A stretch of 64,000 nt of DNA from Georgenia satyanarayanai (lineage in GTDB: Bacteria; Actinomycetota; Actinomycetes; Actinomycetales; Actinomycetaceae). Under the pieces are notes generated by a model, which was not told the DNA's origin, made no database searches, and saw only the letters and a list, made by a program, of their open reading frames with translations. Position numbers and translations under genes: made by a program. The stretch spans positions 1 to 64,000 of the forward strand of contig NZ_VUKC01000015.1 of the NCBI RefSeq assembly GCF_009193135.1, given 5' to 3'. This document shows positions 19,879 through 27,365 of the stretch, piece by piece (position 1 is the first letter of the stretch; every line of letters starts with the position of its first letter).

Positions 19879-20667
19879 TCAGCGCGCCTTGCGCCGCCCG
19901 GCCCGCCACGCGAGGGCCGCGAGAAGCACCGCCCCGGCGGCTCCCGCGACCAGCGCGCGAGGCCGGCGAGGAGGCCGCACCGGTACCGGGCGGGAGAAGT
20001 CACGCACCTGCCAGCCCCGGGCGATCGCGTGGCGGCGCAGGGCGCGGTCGGGGTTGACCGCCACCGGGTTCCCGACCGCCTCGAGCATCGGCAGGTCGGT
20101 GACGGAGTCGCTGTAGGCGTGGCTGGCGGCGAGGTCGTAGCCACGCTCGCGGGCGAGCTCCTGGATCGCCGTCGCCTTCGTCGGCCCGTAGGCGTAGAAC
20201 TCGAGCTGGTCGGTGAAACGGCCGTCGGTGACGACGGGCCGGGTCGCGATGACGTGGTCGGCCCCGAGCAGCTCCCCGATCGGCCGGACGACCGCCTCGC
20301 TCGACGCGGAGACGACGACGACGTCCTCCCCGGCAGCCCGGTGCCCGGCGATGAGCTCGAGCGCCTCCTGGTAGACGACCGGTCGCACGTGCGTGTCGAC
20401 CGCCGCGGCGGCCACGGCCTCGGTCCGAGCGGCGTCCCAGCCGAGGGAGACACGCGCCAGCCGGTCCTTCATCCGCTCGGTCTGGTCGTGGTCGGCCCCG
20501 AAGGAGAGGTAGCCGAGCTGGGCGTACAGGCCGCGCAGGGCGCCGGCGCGGGTGAGCAGGCCGTCGGCGTAGAAGGCCTTGGACAGCGCGAGGGACGAGG
20601 AGCCGGCGATGACGGTCTTGTCGAGGTCGAAGAAGGCCGCGGGACGCCCAGGCGACGTGTGTGACAA
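19879..20667 (-). CDS. HAD-IB family (SerB-like) phosphatase
   Basis: A haloacid-dehalogenase phosphatase with DLDKT as the nucleophile motif, VVVSASSEAVVRP as motif II, and YSDSVTDLPML as motif IV. A hydrophobic C-terminal helix (ALVAGAAGAVLLAALAW) followed by RRKAR suggests membrane attachment. The order HAD phosphatase then ssd/tad genes matches Rv3661-Rv3660c. The start is decided by AGGAGG, which is eight bases before a TTG at 20667; the GTG at 20676 overlaps that ribosome site and is less likely. Substrate unknown. Confidence 0.85.
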   Translation of the reverse strand: MSHTSPGRPAAFFDLDKTVIAGSSSLALSKAFYADGLLTRAGALRGLYAQLGYLSFGADHDQTERMKDRLARVSLGWDAARTEAVAAAAVDTHVRPVVYQEALELIAGHRAAGEDVVVVSASSEAVVRPIGELLGADHVIATRPVVTDGRFTDQLEFYAYGPTKATAIQELARERGYDLAASHAYSDSVTDLPMLEAVGNPVAVNPDRALRRHAIARGWQVRDFSRPVPVRPPRRPRALVAGAAGAVLLAALAWRAGRRKAR

Positions 20668-20823
20668 CGGAAGCACCTCCTGCGCCGACCCTAACGGCAG
20701 AGTCCGACACCGCCCCCACGAGCGGGTGTCCGACTGGTGAGACGTCCGCTCGTCCTCCCCCGATCGGGAGGGCTAGATTTCCCGGCACCACCGACGCCGG
20801 TGGGCTGACGACGAGGGGACCCG

Positions 20824-22368
20824 ATGGCAGACCGGACAGCGGCACCCGAGCGGGAGCAGTGGACAGGCCAGTACGGCTTCATCCTGGCCGCGATCGGCTC
20901 GGCGGTCGGACTGGGGAACATCTGGCGGTTCCCCGGTGTGGCCTACGAGAACGGCGGCGGCGCCTTCCTCATCCCCTACCTCGTCGCCCTCCTCACCGCG
21001 GGCGTCCCGATCCTCCTGCTCGACTACTCCCTCGGTCACCGCTTCCGCGGTTCCGCGCCCGCCGTGTTCCGGCGGCTGGGCCGGAAGTTCGAGCCGCTGG
21101 GCTGGTTCCAGGTGGCCATCTCCTTCATCATCGCCACGTACTACACGGTCATCGTCGTGTGGGCGATCCGCTACATCGGCTTCTCGGTGGACGCGGCCTG
21201 GGGCGACGACCCTGCCGGCTTCTTCATCGGGGACTTCCTCCAGTACAGCGGCGCCGGCCTGAGCACCGACCTCGTCGGCGGGATCTTCTGGCCGATGCTC
21301 GTGCTGTGGCTCGTCGTCCTCGTCGTCCTCGCGCTCGGCGTGCAGCGGGGGCTGGAGCGGGCGAACAAGATCTTCATGCCCTTGCTCGTCGTGCTGTTCA
21401 CGGTCATGGTGGTCCGGGCGCTCTTCCTGGAGGGCGCCTCCGACGGTCTCACCGCCTTCTTCACCCCGAACTGGGAGGCGCTGCTCGACGCGAACGTGTG
21501 GATCGCGGCCTACAGCCAGATCTTCTTCTCGCTGTCGATCGCCTTCGGCATCATGATCACGTACTCGAGCTACCTCAAGCGCCGCTCGAACGTCGCCCCC
21601 ACCGGGTACGTCGTCGCCTTCGCCAACTCCTCCTTCGAGCTGCTCGCCGGGATCGGTGTGTTCGCCACCCTCGGCTTCATGGCCGCCCAGCAGGGCGTCG
21701 GGGTCGGGGAGCTGGAGAACCTCACCGGCCCCATGCTCAGCTTCGCGACCTTCCCGCAGATCGTCTCGATGATGCCCGGGGGGCCGATCTTCGGGGTGCT
21801 GTTCTTCACCTCGCTCGCGCTCGCCGGCTTCACGTCGCTCATCTCGATCCTCCAGGTCGTCTCCGCGGCGTTCCAGGAGAAGTTCGGGCTCAGCCGCGTG
21901 CAGGTCTCGCTCCTCATCGGTGGGCTCGCGGCCGTCATCTCGCTGGCCCTGTACTCCTCGACGTCCGGCCTGGCCGTGCTCGACACGGTGGACAAGTACA
22001 CGAACGAGGTCGGCGTCGTCGTCTCGGCGATCGCCACCTGCGTCATCGTCACGCTCGGGGCGCGCAGGCTGCCCGAGCTCCGCGCCCACCTCAACGCCGT
22101 GTCCTCCGGCCACGTGGGCCGCTGGTGGAGCGTCCTCGTCGGGCTGGTCGTGCCCCTCGCGCTCACCATCATGCTCGTCACGAGCCTGCGCACCCTCCTG
22201 GGCGAGCGGTACGAGGACTACCCGTTGGCCTTCCTCAACATCGCCGGGTGGGGCACCCTCGGCCTCATGGCCGTCGCCGCGCTCGTGTACACCCTCATCC
22301 CCTGGCGCCGGCCCGTCGACGACTTCACGCCCGACCCGATCCCCGCGTTCGAGGAGGTGGGGCGATGA
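20824..22368 (+). CDS. sodium:neurotransmitter symporter family transporter, MetP-like
   Basis: A 514-residue NSS/SNF transporter with about 12 membrane helices. The sodium and substrate region in TM1 is clear: GFILAAIGSAVGLGNIWRFP. NSS members in bacteria couple amino acid uptake to sodium. The gene overlaps (ATGA) a 50-residue single-helix gene, the arrangement of metP-metS in Corynebacterium glutamicum, which imports methionine and alanine. That substrate is inferred from the small partner only. A short hairpin (20754-20771) and TAGATT precede the gene. Confidence 0.88.
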   Translation: MADRTAAPEREQWTGQYGFILAAIGSAVGLGNIWRFPGVAYENGGGAFLIPYLVALLTAGVPILLLDYSLGHRFRGSAPAVFRRLGRKFEPLGWFQVAISFIIATYYTVIVVWAIRYIGFSVDAAWGDDPAGFFIGDFLQYSGAGLSTDLVGGIFWPMLVLWLVVLVVLALGVQRGLERANKIFMPLLVVLFTVMVVRALFLEGASDGLTAFFTPNWEALLDANVWIAAYSQIFFSLSIAFGIMITYSSYLKRRSNVAPTGYVVAFANSSFELLAGIGVFATLGFMAAQQGVGVGELENLTGPMLSFATFPQIVSMMPGGPIFGVLFFTSLALAGFTSLISILQVVSAAFQEKFGLSRVQVSLLIGGLAAVISLALYSSTSGLAVLDTVDKYTNEVGVVVSAIATCVIVTLGARRLPELRAHLNAVSSGHVGRWWSVLVGLVVPLALTIMLVTSLRTLLGERYEDYPLAFLNIAGWGTLGLMAVAALVYTLIPWRRPVDDFTPDPIPAFEEVGR

Positions 22369-22517
22369 CCCCGCTCGCGATCCTGTTCATGATCATCGCC
22401 ATGCTCGTCATCTGGGGTGGGCTCGTCGTGGCCATCACCTTCCTCGCCAAGCACCCGCTCGAGGACGACGACGCCCCGACGGCGCGACCGGGCCCCTCCA
22501 GGACGCCTCAGCACTGA
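22365..22517 (+). CDS. small subunit of NSS transporter, MetS-like
   Basis: A 50-residue protein, MTPLAILFMIIAMLVIWGGL..., with one membrane helix and a charged polar tail (KHPLEDDD). The start overlaps the transporter stop. In C. glutamicum the corresponding MetS is required for MetP transport. Size, helix and overlap support the assignment; sequence alone cannot confirm function. Confidence 0.8.
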   Translation: MTPLAILFMIIAMLVIWGGLVVAITFLAKHPLEDDDAPTARPGPSRTPQH

Positions 22518-22636
22518 GCCGACGGGCCCACCGGTCCCCAGGGCCGGCTCGCGGGTCGTTCCTCCCCAGTCCTGCGCCGTGCCCGCCCACCCGGCTGCCC
22601 TCGTCGCCATCCTCGGGGTGACGGAGGAGGGCGAGC

Positions 22637-23626
22637 ATGGAGTCAGCAGCGCGAGCGGTGCTCCGCTCGGGGGACCGGCACGTCGTCGAGCGCGTCCGGC
22701 GGCTGTGCGTCCTCGCGGGCGTGGAGCTGGAGGTGTGCCAGCCGGGTAGCGACCCGCCGGCGACGGCGGCGCTGCTCATCGACGACACGGCCGACCCGAC
22801 CGGCCCGCCCTGGCGGGGGACCGCCACCGCCGGGGAGGTGCTCGAGCTCGGCGACGGAGGGCTGCACCTGCCCGCGGACGCGGAGGTGGTGCTGGACGCG
22901 CTGAGCCGCGCGGCCGCTCCCCGCCGTGCGCGGGTGGTCGGGGTGGTGGGCGCGGTGGGCGGTGTCGGGGCCTCGGCGCTGGCAGCGGTCCTCGCACGGC
23001 TGGCCGTGGCGGCCGGGTGGACGACGGCGCTGGTCGACCTCGATCCCGCGGGCGGAGGCCTCGAGGTGCTCCTCGGGATCGAGCACGACGCCGGTCCGCG
23101 CTGGTGCGACGTCCTGGCCGAACGTGGTGGCTTCCCGCCGGACAGGCTCATGGCCGCGCTGCCCCAGTGGCACGGGGCGCGGGTGCTGTCCTCCGACGTC
23201 CGCGGCGGTGTGCCGGGCGCACACCCGGTGGCCCTCGAGGCCGTCGGTGCGCTCACCAGGGCCGCCGACGCCGTCCTCCTCGACCTGCCGCGGGCGGTGC
23301 TGGCGCCGGGCGCCGCCGCGGAGTGGTCGGCGCTGTGCCACGAGACGGTCCTCCTCACCGCCTGCGACACCCGGGCCGCCGCCGCAGCCGCGGCGGCGGT
23401 GAACGTCCTCGGTGAGGTGCGACTGGTGGTGCGGGGACCGGCGGCGGGCACGCTGCTGCCGGAAGACGTCGCCGACGTGTGCGGGCGGCCGCTCGCCGCG
23501 GTCCTCCGCCCCGAGCGGGCGTTCACCGCCGCGGTCGAGCGTGGGCTCTCACCCGGGGACCAGCGGCGTGGGCCGCTCGTCGCGACCGGGCGACGGCTGC
23601 TGCGGACGGTGGGGCTGGCGTCGTGA
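22637..23626 (+). CDS. septum site-determining protein Ssd / TadZ-like ATPase homologue
   Basis: A 329-residue MinD/ParA-fold protein that opens the Tad gene cluster, as Rv3660c (Ssd) does in M. tuberculosis; related CpaE/TadZ proteins place the pilus machine at the cell pole. The deviant Walker A region reads GAVGGVGASALAAVLARLA, lacking the usual GKT/S lysine-threonine, so nucleotide binding may be altered. VDLDPAGGGLEVLLG matches the MinD-like switch. The ATG has GGAGG seven bases upstream. The stop overlaps the tadA start (GTGA). Confidence 0.82.
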   Translation: MESAARAVLRSGDRHVVERVRRLCVLAGVELEVCQPGSDPPATAALLIDDTADPTGPPWRGTATAGEVLELGDGGLHLPADAEVVLDALSRAAAPRRARVVGVVGAVGGVGASALAAVLARLAVAAGWTTALVDLDPAGGGLEVLLGIEHDAGPRWCDVLAERGGFPPDRLMAALPQWHGARVLSSDVRGGVPGAHPVALEAVGALTRAADAVLLDLPRAVLAPGAAAEWSALCHETVLLTACDTRAAAAAAAAVNVLGEVRLVVRGPAAGTLLPEDVADVCGRPLAAVLRPERAFTAAVERGLSPGDQRRGPLVATGRRLLRTVGLAS

Positions 23627-24774
23627 CGACCGTGGCCGACGTCCGGGCGGCCCTGGCCCGCGGCGGAGGGGAGGCCGACGGCGCGGCGGTGAGCTCCGCC
23701 GTCGTCGGCGCGGCCGGCCCCGCGGCGCAGGGCTGGCGGGCGCTGCTCGAGCTCGACTCCCGGGCTCGTGCCGCCCTGGTGGGTGCCGGGGAGCTCCAGG
23801 GGCTCCTCGAGGACCCGAGCGTGACAGACGTCCTCGTCAACGGGGCCGGTGGCGTGTGGGCCGACCGCGGGAGGGGACTGGTGGCCGTGCCGCTCGAGCT
23901 CGGCGGGGAGGCGGAGGTCCGGGCACTGGCCACCCGGCTGGCGGCGGCGTGCGGGCAGCGGCTCGACGAGGCGTGCCCCGTCGTCGACGGTGCCCTGCCC
24001 GACGGCACCCGCCTCCACGCGGTGCTGCCGCCCGTGTCCGCCGACGGCACCCTCATCAGCCTCCGCACCCAGCGTGGGCGGGTGCTGACCGTCGAGGAGC
24101 TCGTCACCGGCGGGACCGTCGCTCCGCCGCTCGCCGACGTCCTGCGCGGGCTGGTCGCCGCGCGCGCCAACGTCCTCGTCAGCGGCGCCGCCGGGGCCGG
24201 CAAGACGACCCTCCTCGCCGCGCTGCTGTCCACGGTGGGCCCGCACGAGCGGATCGTGTGCATCGAGGAGGCGGTCGAGCTGCGCCCCGACCACCCGCAC
24301 GTGGTCCACCTCCAGGTGCGCCGGGCCAACGTCCAGCAGGCCGGTGGCGTGGAGATGGCCGAGCTCGTCCGGGCGGCGATGCGGATGCGGCCGGACCGTC
24401 TCGTTCTGGGGGAGTGTCGCGGGGCCGAGGTGCGCGAGGTCCTCGGTGCCCTCAACACCGGGCACGACGGCGGCTGGGCCACCGTCCACGCCAACGCCCC
24501 GGCCGACGTGCCCGCCCGGCTCGTCGCCCTCGGGTCGCTCGCCGGTCTGGGGGAGCACGCCGTCGCCGTCCAGGCGGTGAGCGCGCTGGACGCCGTCCTC
24601 CACGTGAGCCGCACCGAGGGCGGGCGGCGGCTGACGGAGGTCGGCGTGCTCGCCCGGCGCGGCGCCGAGCTCGTGTGCGACACCGCGCTGCGGGTCACGG
24701 CCCGCGGGGAGGTGCGGGAGGGGCCGGCATGGCCGGCGCTCGCGGACCGGCTCGACCAGCGGGAGCGGGCATGA
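23623..24774 (+). CDS. tadA: TadA/CpaF-type secretion ATPase
   Basis: Hexameric ATPase that drives assembly of Flp/Tad pili, 383 residues from the overlapping GTG. Walker A is SGAAGAGKTTLLAAL (about 185-200), the Asp/Walker B region gives ECRGAEVREVLGALNTGHDG, and the His box GGWATVHANAP is present. A longer frame from 23479 overlaps ssd and is not used. The downstream start overlaps its stop (ATGA). Equivalent to Rv3659c by order. Confidence 0.93.
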   Translation: MTTVADVRAALARGGGEADGAAVSSAVVGAAGPAAQGWRALLELDSRARAALVGAGELQGLLEDPSVTDVLVNGAGGVWADRGRGLVAVPLELGGEAEVRALATRLAAACGQRLDEACPVVDGALPDGTRLHAVLPPVSADGTLISLRTQRGRVLTVEELVTGGTVAPPLADVLRGLVAARANVLVSGAAGAGKTTLLAALLSTVGPHERIVCIEEAVELRPDHPHVVHLQVRRANVQQAGGVEMAELVRAAMRMRPDRLVLGECRGAEVREVLGALNTGHDGGWATVHANAPADVPARLVALGSLAGLGEHAVAVQAVSALDAVLHVSRTEGGRRLTEVGVLARRGAELVCDTALRVTARGEVREGPAWPALADRLDQRERA

Positions 24775-25490
24775 CCCTCCTCGTGCTCCTCACGGTGCTC
24801 ACCGCCCTCGCGTGGACGCCCGGGCGTCCGGTCCCCCGGGTGCGGCACGGACCGTGGCCGGGCCGGTGGTCGCGACGGTGGCCGCGTCGCGGACGGCGGC
24901 AGGCCCGCCGACTCGACCTCGCCGTCGTCGTCACCGAGGTGGCGAGCCGGTTGCGGACCGGTGCCACCCCCGAGGCCGCGTGGGCGACGACGGTGGGCCG
25001 GCTGCTCGGCCCGCCCGTCGTGGCTGGTGGCGGGGTGCCCGGCCCGGAGGTGGGCGTGCCCCCGGCGCTGGCCCGGCTCGCGGTCCACTGTGGCGCCGAC
25101 CCCGCGGCGACCGCTGCGGTCCGCACCGTGGTCGCCGCCAGCCGGCTCACGCACACCCTGGGTTCCCCGCTCGCCGAGGTGCTCGACCGCTGCGCCGTGA
25201 CGGTGACCGAGGCGGAGCAGGCGCGCGACGCCCGCCGGGTCGCGCTCGCCGGTCCCCGGTCCACCGCGCGCATCCTCGCGGGGCTGCCGCTCCTCGGGCT
25301 CCTCCTCGGCGCGGGGCTCGGGGCGGACCCGCTCGGCTCCGCGACCGACGGCGGGTGGGGGACCGCCAGCGTCCTCGCCGGGCTGCTCCTCCTCCTCGCC
25401 GGACGGCGGTGGACCACGGCGCTCGTGACGGCTGCGGAGGCTCCCGGTCTCGCCGTGCCCCGGCGCTCGCGGGCGGCGGTGGCGCGGTGA
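24771..25490 (+). CDS. tadB: TadB-like pilus inner-membrane platform protein
   Basis: A 239-residue membrane protein with a type II/IV secretion GspF-like core: helices at the start, LAVVVTEVASRLRTGATPEAAW in the middle and two hydrophobic segments (ILAGLPLLGLLLGAGLG, VLAGLLLLLAG) at the end. It is shorter than classical TadB, as actinobacterial versions are. Starts within the tadA stop and ends in GTGA, which starts tadC. Rv3658c occupies this slot in M. tuberculosis. Confidence 0.85.
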   Translation: MTLLVLLTVLTALAWTPGRPVPRVRHGPWPGRWSRRWPRRGRRQARRLDLAVVVTEVASRLRTGATPEAAWATTVGRLLGPPVVAGGGVPGPEVGVPPALARLAVHCGADPAATAAVRTVVAASRLTHTLGSPLAEVLDRCAVTVTEAEQARDARRVALAGPRSTARILAGLPLLGLLLGAGLGADPLGSATDGGWGTASVLAGLLLLLAGRRWTTALVTAAEAPGLAVPRRSRAAVAR

Positions 25491-26035
25491 CCGCCGCCCT
25501 CGTGCTCGCGGGCGCCCTCGCCGCGGTGCCGTGGCTGCTGGCGCGGCCCGGCGCGCCCCGCGCGACGCGGGCCGGACGACGGCGGGGGCAGCGGCCCCCC
25601 GCCGCGACCGACGCCGCGGTCCTCCTCGACCTCCTCGACGTCGCGCTCGCCTCGGGAGCCTCCGTCCCCGGCGCACTCGCCGCCCTCGCCGGGGCCACGG
25701 CGCCGGACCCGGTGGCGGCGCAGCTGCGGTCCGCCGGCACCGCCCTGCGCCTGGGCGCCACGTGGCGCGAGGCCTGGGAGTCCTGCCCGGCGGTGCTGCG
25801 TCCCCTCGCGGCGGCCCTGGAACCGGGGTGGACCGACGGCGTGGACCCGTGCCCGCTCGTGCGGCAGGCCGCCGCCTCTATCCGGTCCCGCCGCCGCCAG
25901 GAGGCGCAGGAGGCAGCGGCCCGGCTGGGCGCGCGTCTCGTCCTGCCGCTCGGCCTGTGCTTCCTGCCGGCCTTCGTCCTGCTGGCGATGGCCCCGGTGC
26001 TCCTCTCGGGCGTCGGCTCGCTGCTCGGGCGCTGA
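25487..26035 (+). CDS. tadC: TadC-like pilus platform protein
   Basis: A 182-residue partner of TadB with the GspF-like pattern LLDLLDVALASGASVPGALAAL and a C-terminal helix pair (LVLPLGLCFLPAFVLLAMAPVLL). The GTG start overlaps the tadB stop by four bases. The open frame from 24812 is a shadow of tadB. Rv3657c is the counterpart by position. With tadA and tadB it forms the assembly machine for the pilin encoded just downstream. Confidence 0.85.
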   Translation: MTAALVLAGALAAVPWLLARPGAPRATRAGRRRGQRPPAATDAAVLLDLLDVALASGASVPGALAALAGATAPDPVAAQLRSAGTALRLGATWREAWESCPAVLRPLAAALEPGWTDGVDPCPLVRQAAASIRSRRRQEAQEAAARLGARLVLPLGLCFLPAFVLLAMAPVLLSGVGSLLGR

Positions 26036-26162
26036 GTCCCAGGTGCCGCTCACGTGGGCACCGTGCACAGGACGCGGTCCGGACCGGACGCGGGGTGCGG
26101 GCGGCGGCTCACAGTGGGCGGACCGGCTGACTCGCAGCCGGACCGACGAAAGGACCACCATC

Positions 26163-26372
26163 ATGCGTTGGGCACGAACGGCACGTGCGTCCCTGCAGGC
26201 CCGCCTGCGGACGCTCCGCCAGACGGCCGAGGCCGGTATGGCCACGGCCGAGTACGCGATCGCCACCCTAGCCGCTGCGGGCTTCGCGGGGCTGCTCCTC
26301 GTCATCCTGCGCAGTGCCGAGGCGCGGGGGTTCCTCCTCGGCATCATCCGCCAGGCCCTCCAGGTGGGATGA
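26163..26372 (+). CDS. Flp-type pilin, DUF4244 family
   Basis: A 69-residue prepilin. A basic leader of 25 residues ends in G, followed by MATAEYAIATLAAAGFAGLL; the glutamate at +5 after the glycine is the hallmark of type IV/Flp prepilins cleaved by a prepilin peptidase. The ATG has a GAAAGGA ribosome site about eight bases upstream; the frame from 26043 is not homologous. A 127-base gap separates it from tadC, so it may have its own promoter and high expression, as pilins often do. Counterpart of Rv3656c. Confidence 0.88.
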   Translation: MRWARTARASLQARLRTLRQTAEAGMATAEYAIATLAAAGFAGLLLVILRSAEARGFLLGIIRQALQVG

Positions 26373-26373
26373 C

Positions 26374-26757
26374 GTGGGCGGCGGGGCAGGACGGCGCCCG
26401 CGGCGCGTGCACCTCCGGGGCGAGCGGGGCGCGGTGACGGCGGAGCTGGCGCTCGTCCTGCCCGCCGTCGTCATGGTGCTGCTCGTGTGCTGCACCCTGG
26501 GCGCCGCCGTCCTCGGGCAGGTCCGCTGCGCCGACGCGGCGCGTGCCGCCGCCCGGGCGGCGGCGATCGGCGAGCCGGTGACCGTCGTGGCGGCCGTCGC
26601 ACGCGACCTCGCGGGCGCCGACGCCGAGGTGAGCGTCGACGTCGACGGCTCGTGGGTGGAGGTCGTCGTCGTCCGCCCGGTCGCCGCCGGGGTGCTGGGT
26701 GCCGGCACGCTCGAGGCCCGCGGCAGCGCCCGCGCCTGGGTGGAGCCGGGACCGTGA
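26374..26757 (+). CDS. TadE-like pseudopilin
   Basis: A 127-residue minor pilin-like protein with the TadE signature RGAVTAELALVLPAVVMVLL, including glutamate at +5 of the processed helix. GTG at 26374 starts two bases after the pilin stop; an in-frame GTG at 26407 would give a shorter leader and cannot be excluded. The stop overlaps the next start (GTGA). Two cysteines follow the helix (VCCTLG). Counterpart of Rv3655c. Confidence 0.82.
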   Translation: MGGGAGRRPRRVHLRGERGAVTAELALVLPAVVMVLLVCCTLGAAVLGQVRCADAARAAARAAAIGEPVTVVAAVARDLAGADAEVSVDVDGSWVEVVVVRPVAAGVLGAGTLEARGSARAWVEPGP

Positions 26758-27365
26758 GCGGGCCGTGCCGCGGGCCGAGCGCCCCACCGCACGCCCGGCC
26801 GAGGGAGCGGGGCTCGGGGACGGTCCTGGCGATCGGGGTGGTCGCCGTCGCGCTCGTCCTCCTCGTCACGGTCGCGACGCTCGGACGCGTCGTCGCGGGA
26901 CGAGGCGTCGCCCAGGTCGCCGCAGACCTCGCCGCGCTGGCCGCGGCCGAACGGGTGCACGCGCCCGGCGCGCCGGGTGGGTCGGGTGCCTGCGCGGTGG
27001 CCGCGCGGGTGGCGTCCGCCCACGGGACGGCCCTGGTGCGCTGCGCCGTCGAGGGGGCGGAGGTCGCGGTCGAGGTCGCCCGCGACGTCGGTCCGGGGCT
27101 CGTCGCCCGTGCGGGCGCGCGCGCGGGACCGGCGCGGCGGACGGCTCGCCGCGGCTATGCGGGACAGGCGGCGACGAGGAAGCGCAGCACGCGCACCGCC
27201 GCGGCCTTGTCGAGGGGGGAGTTGCCGTTGCCGCACTTGGGTGACTGGACGCAGCTCGGGCAGCCGTCGGCGCAGCCGCAGCCGGCCACCGCGCCGAGGG
27301 TCGCCGTCAGCCACTCCCGGGCGGCCCGGAACCCGCGCTCGGCGAAGCCCGCACCGCCCGGGTAG
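26754..27365 (+). CDS. TadG/TadE-like protein of the helicase/secretion neighbourhood, extended C terminus
   Basis: The first about 130 residues match the small Rv3654c-type secretion protein: RERGSGTVLAIGVVAVALVL is a pilin-like helix and RGVAQVAADLAALAAAERV follows. Homologues normally stop soon after the ARAGPA region. Here no stop occurs in frame until 27365, so the last about 70 residues are encoded opposite the 3' end of the convergent helicase gene (211 bp overlap). The tail is basic and Pro/Ala-rich, without family resemblance. Either the extension is real or an indel removed the native stop. Confidence 0.7.
   Translation: MSGPCRGPSAPPHARPRERGSGTVLAIGVVAVALVLLVTVATLGRVVAGRGVAQVAADLAALAAAERVHAPGAPGGSGACAVAARVASAHGTALVRCAVEGAEVAVEVARDVGPGLVARAGARAGPARRTARRGYAGQAATRKRSTRTAAALSRGELPLPHLGDWTQLGQPSAQPQPATAPRVAVSHSRAARNPRSAKPAPPG

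Noticed and set aside
22435-26347. Long minus-strand frames opposite the Tad genes
   Set aside because: They contain low-complexity Arg/Ser/Ala sequence only; the plus strand has clear Tad motifs and coupled starts.
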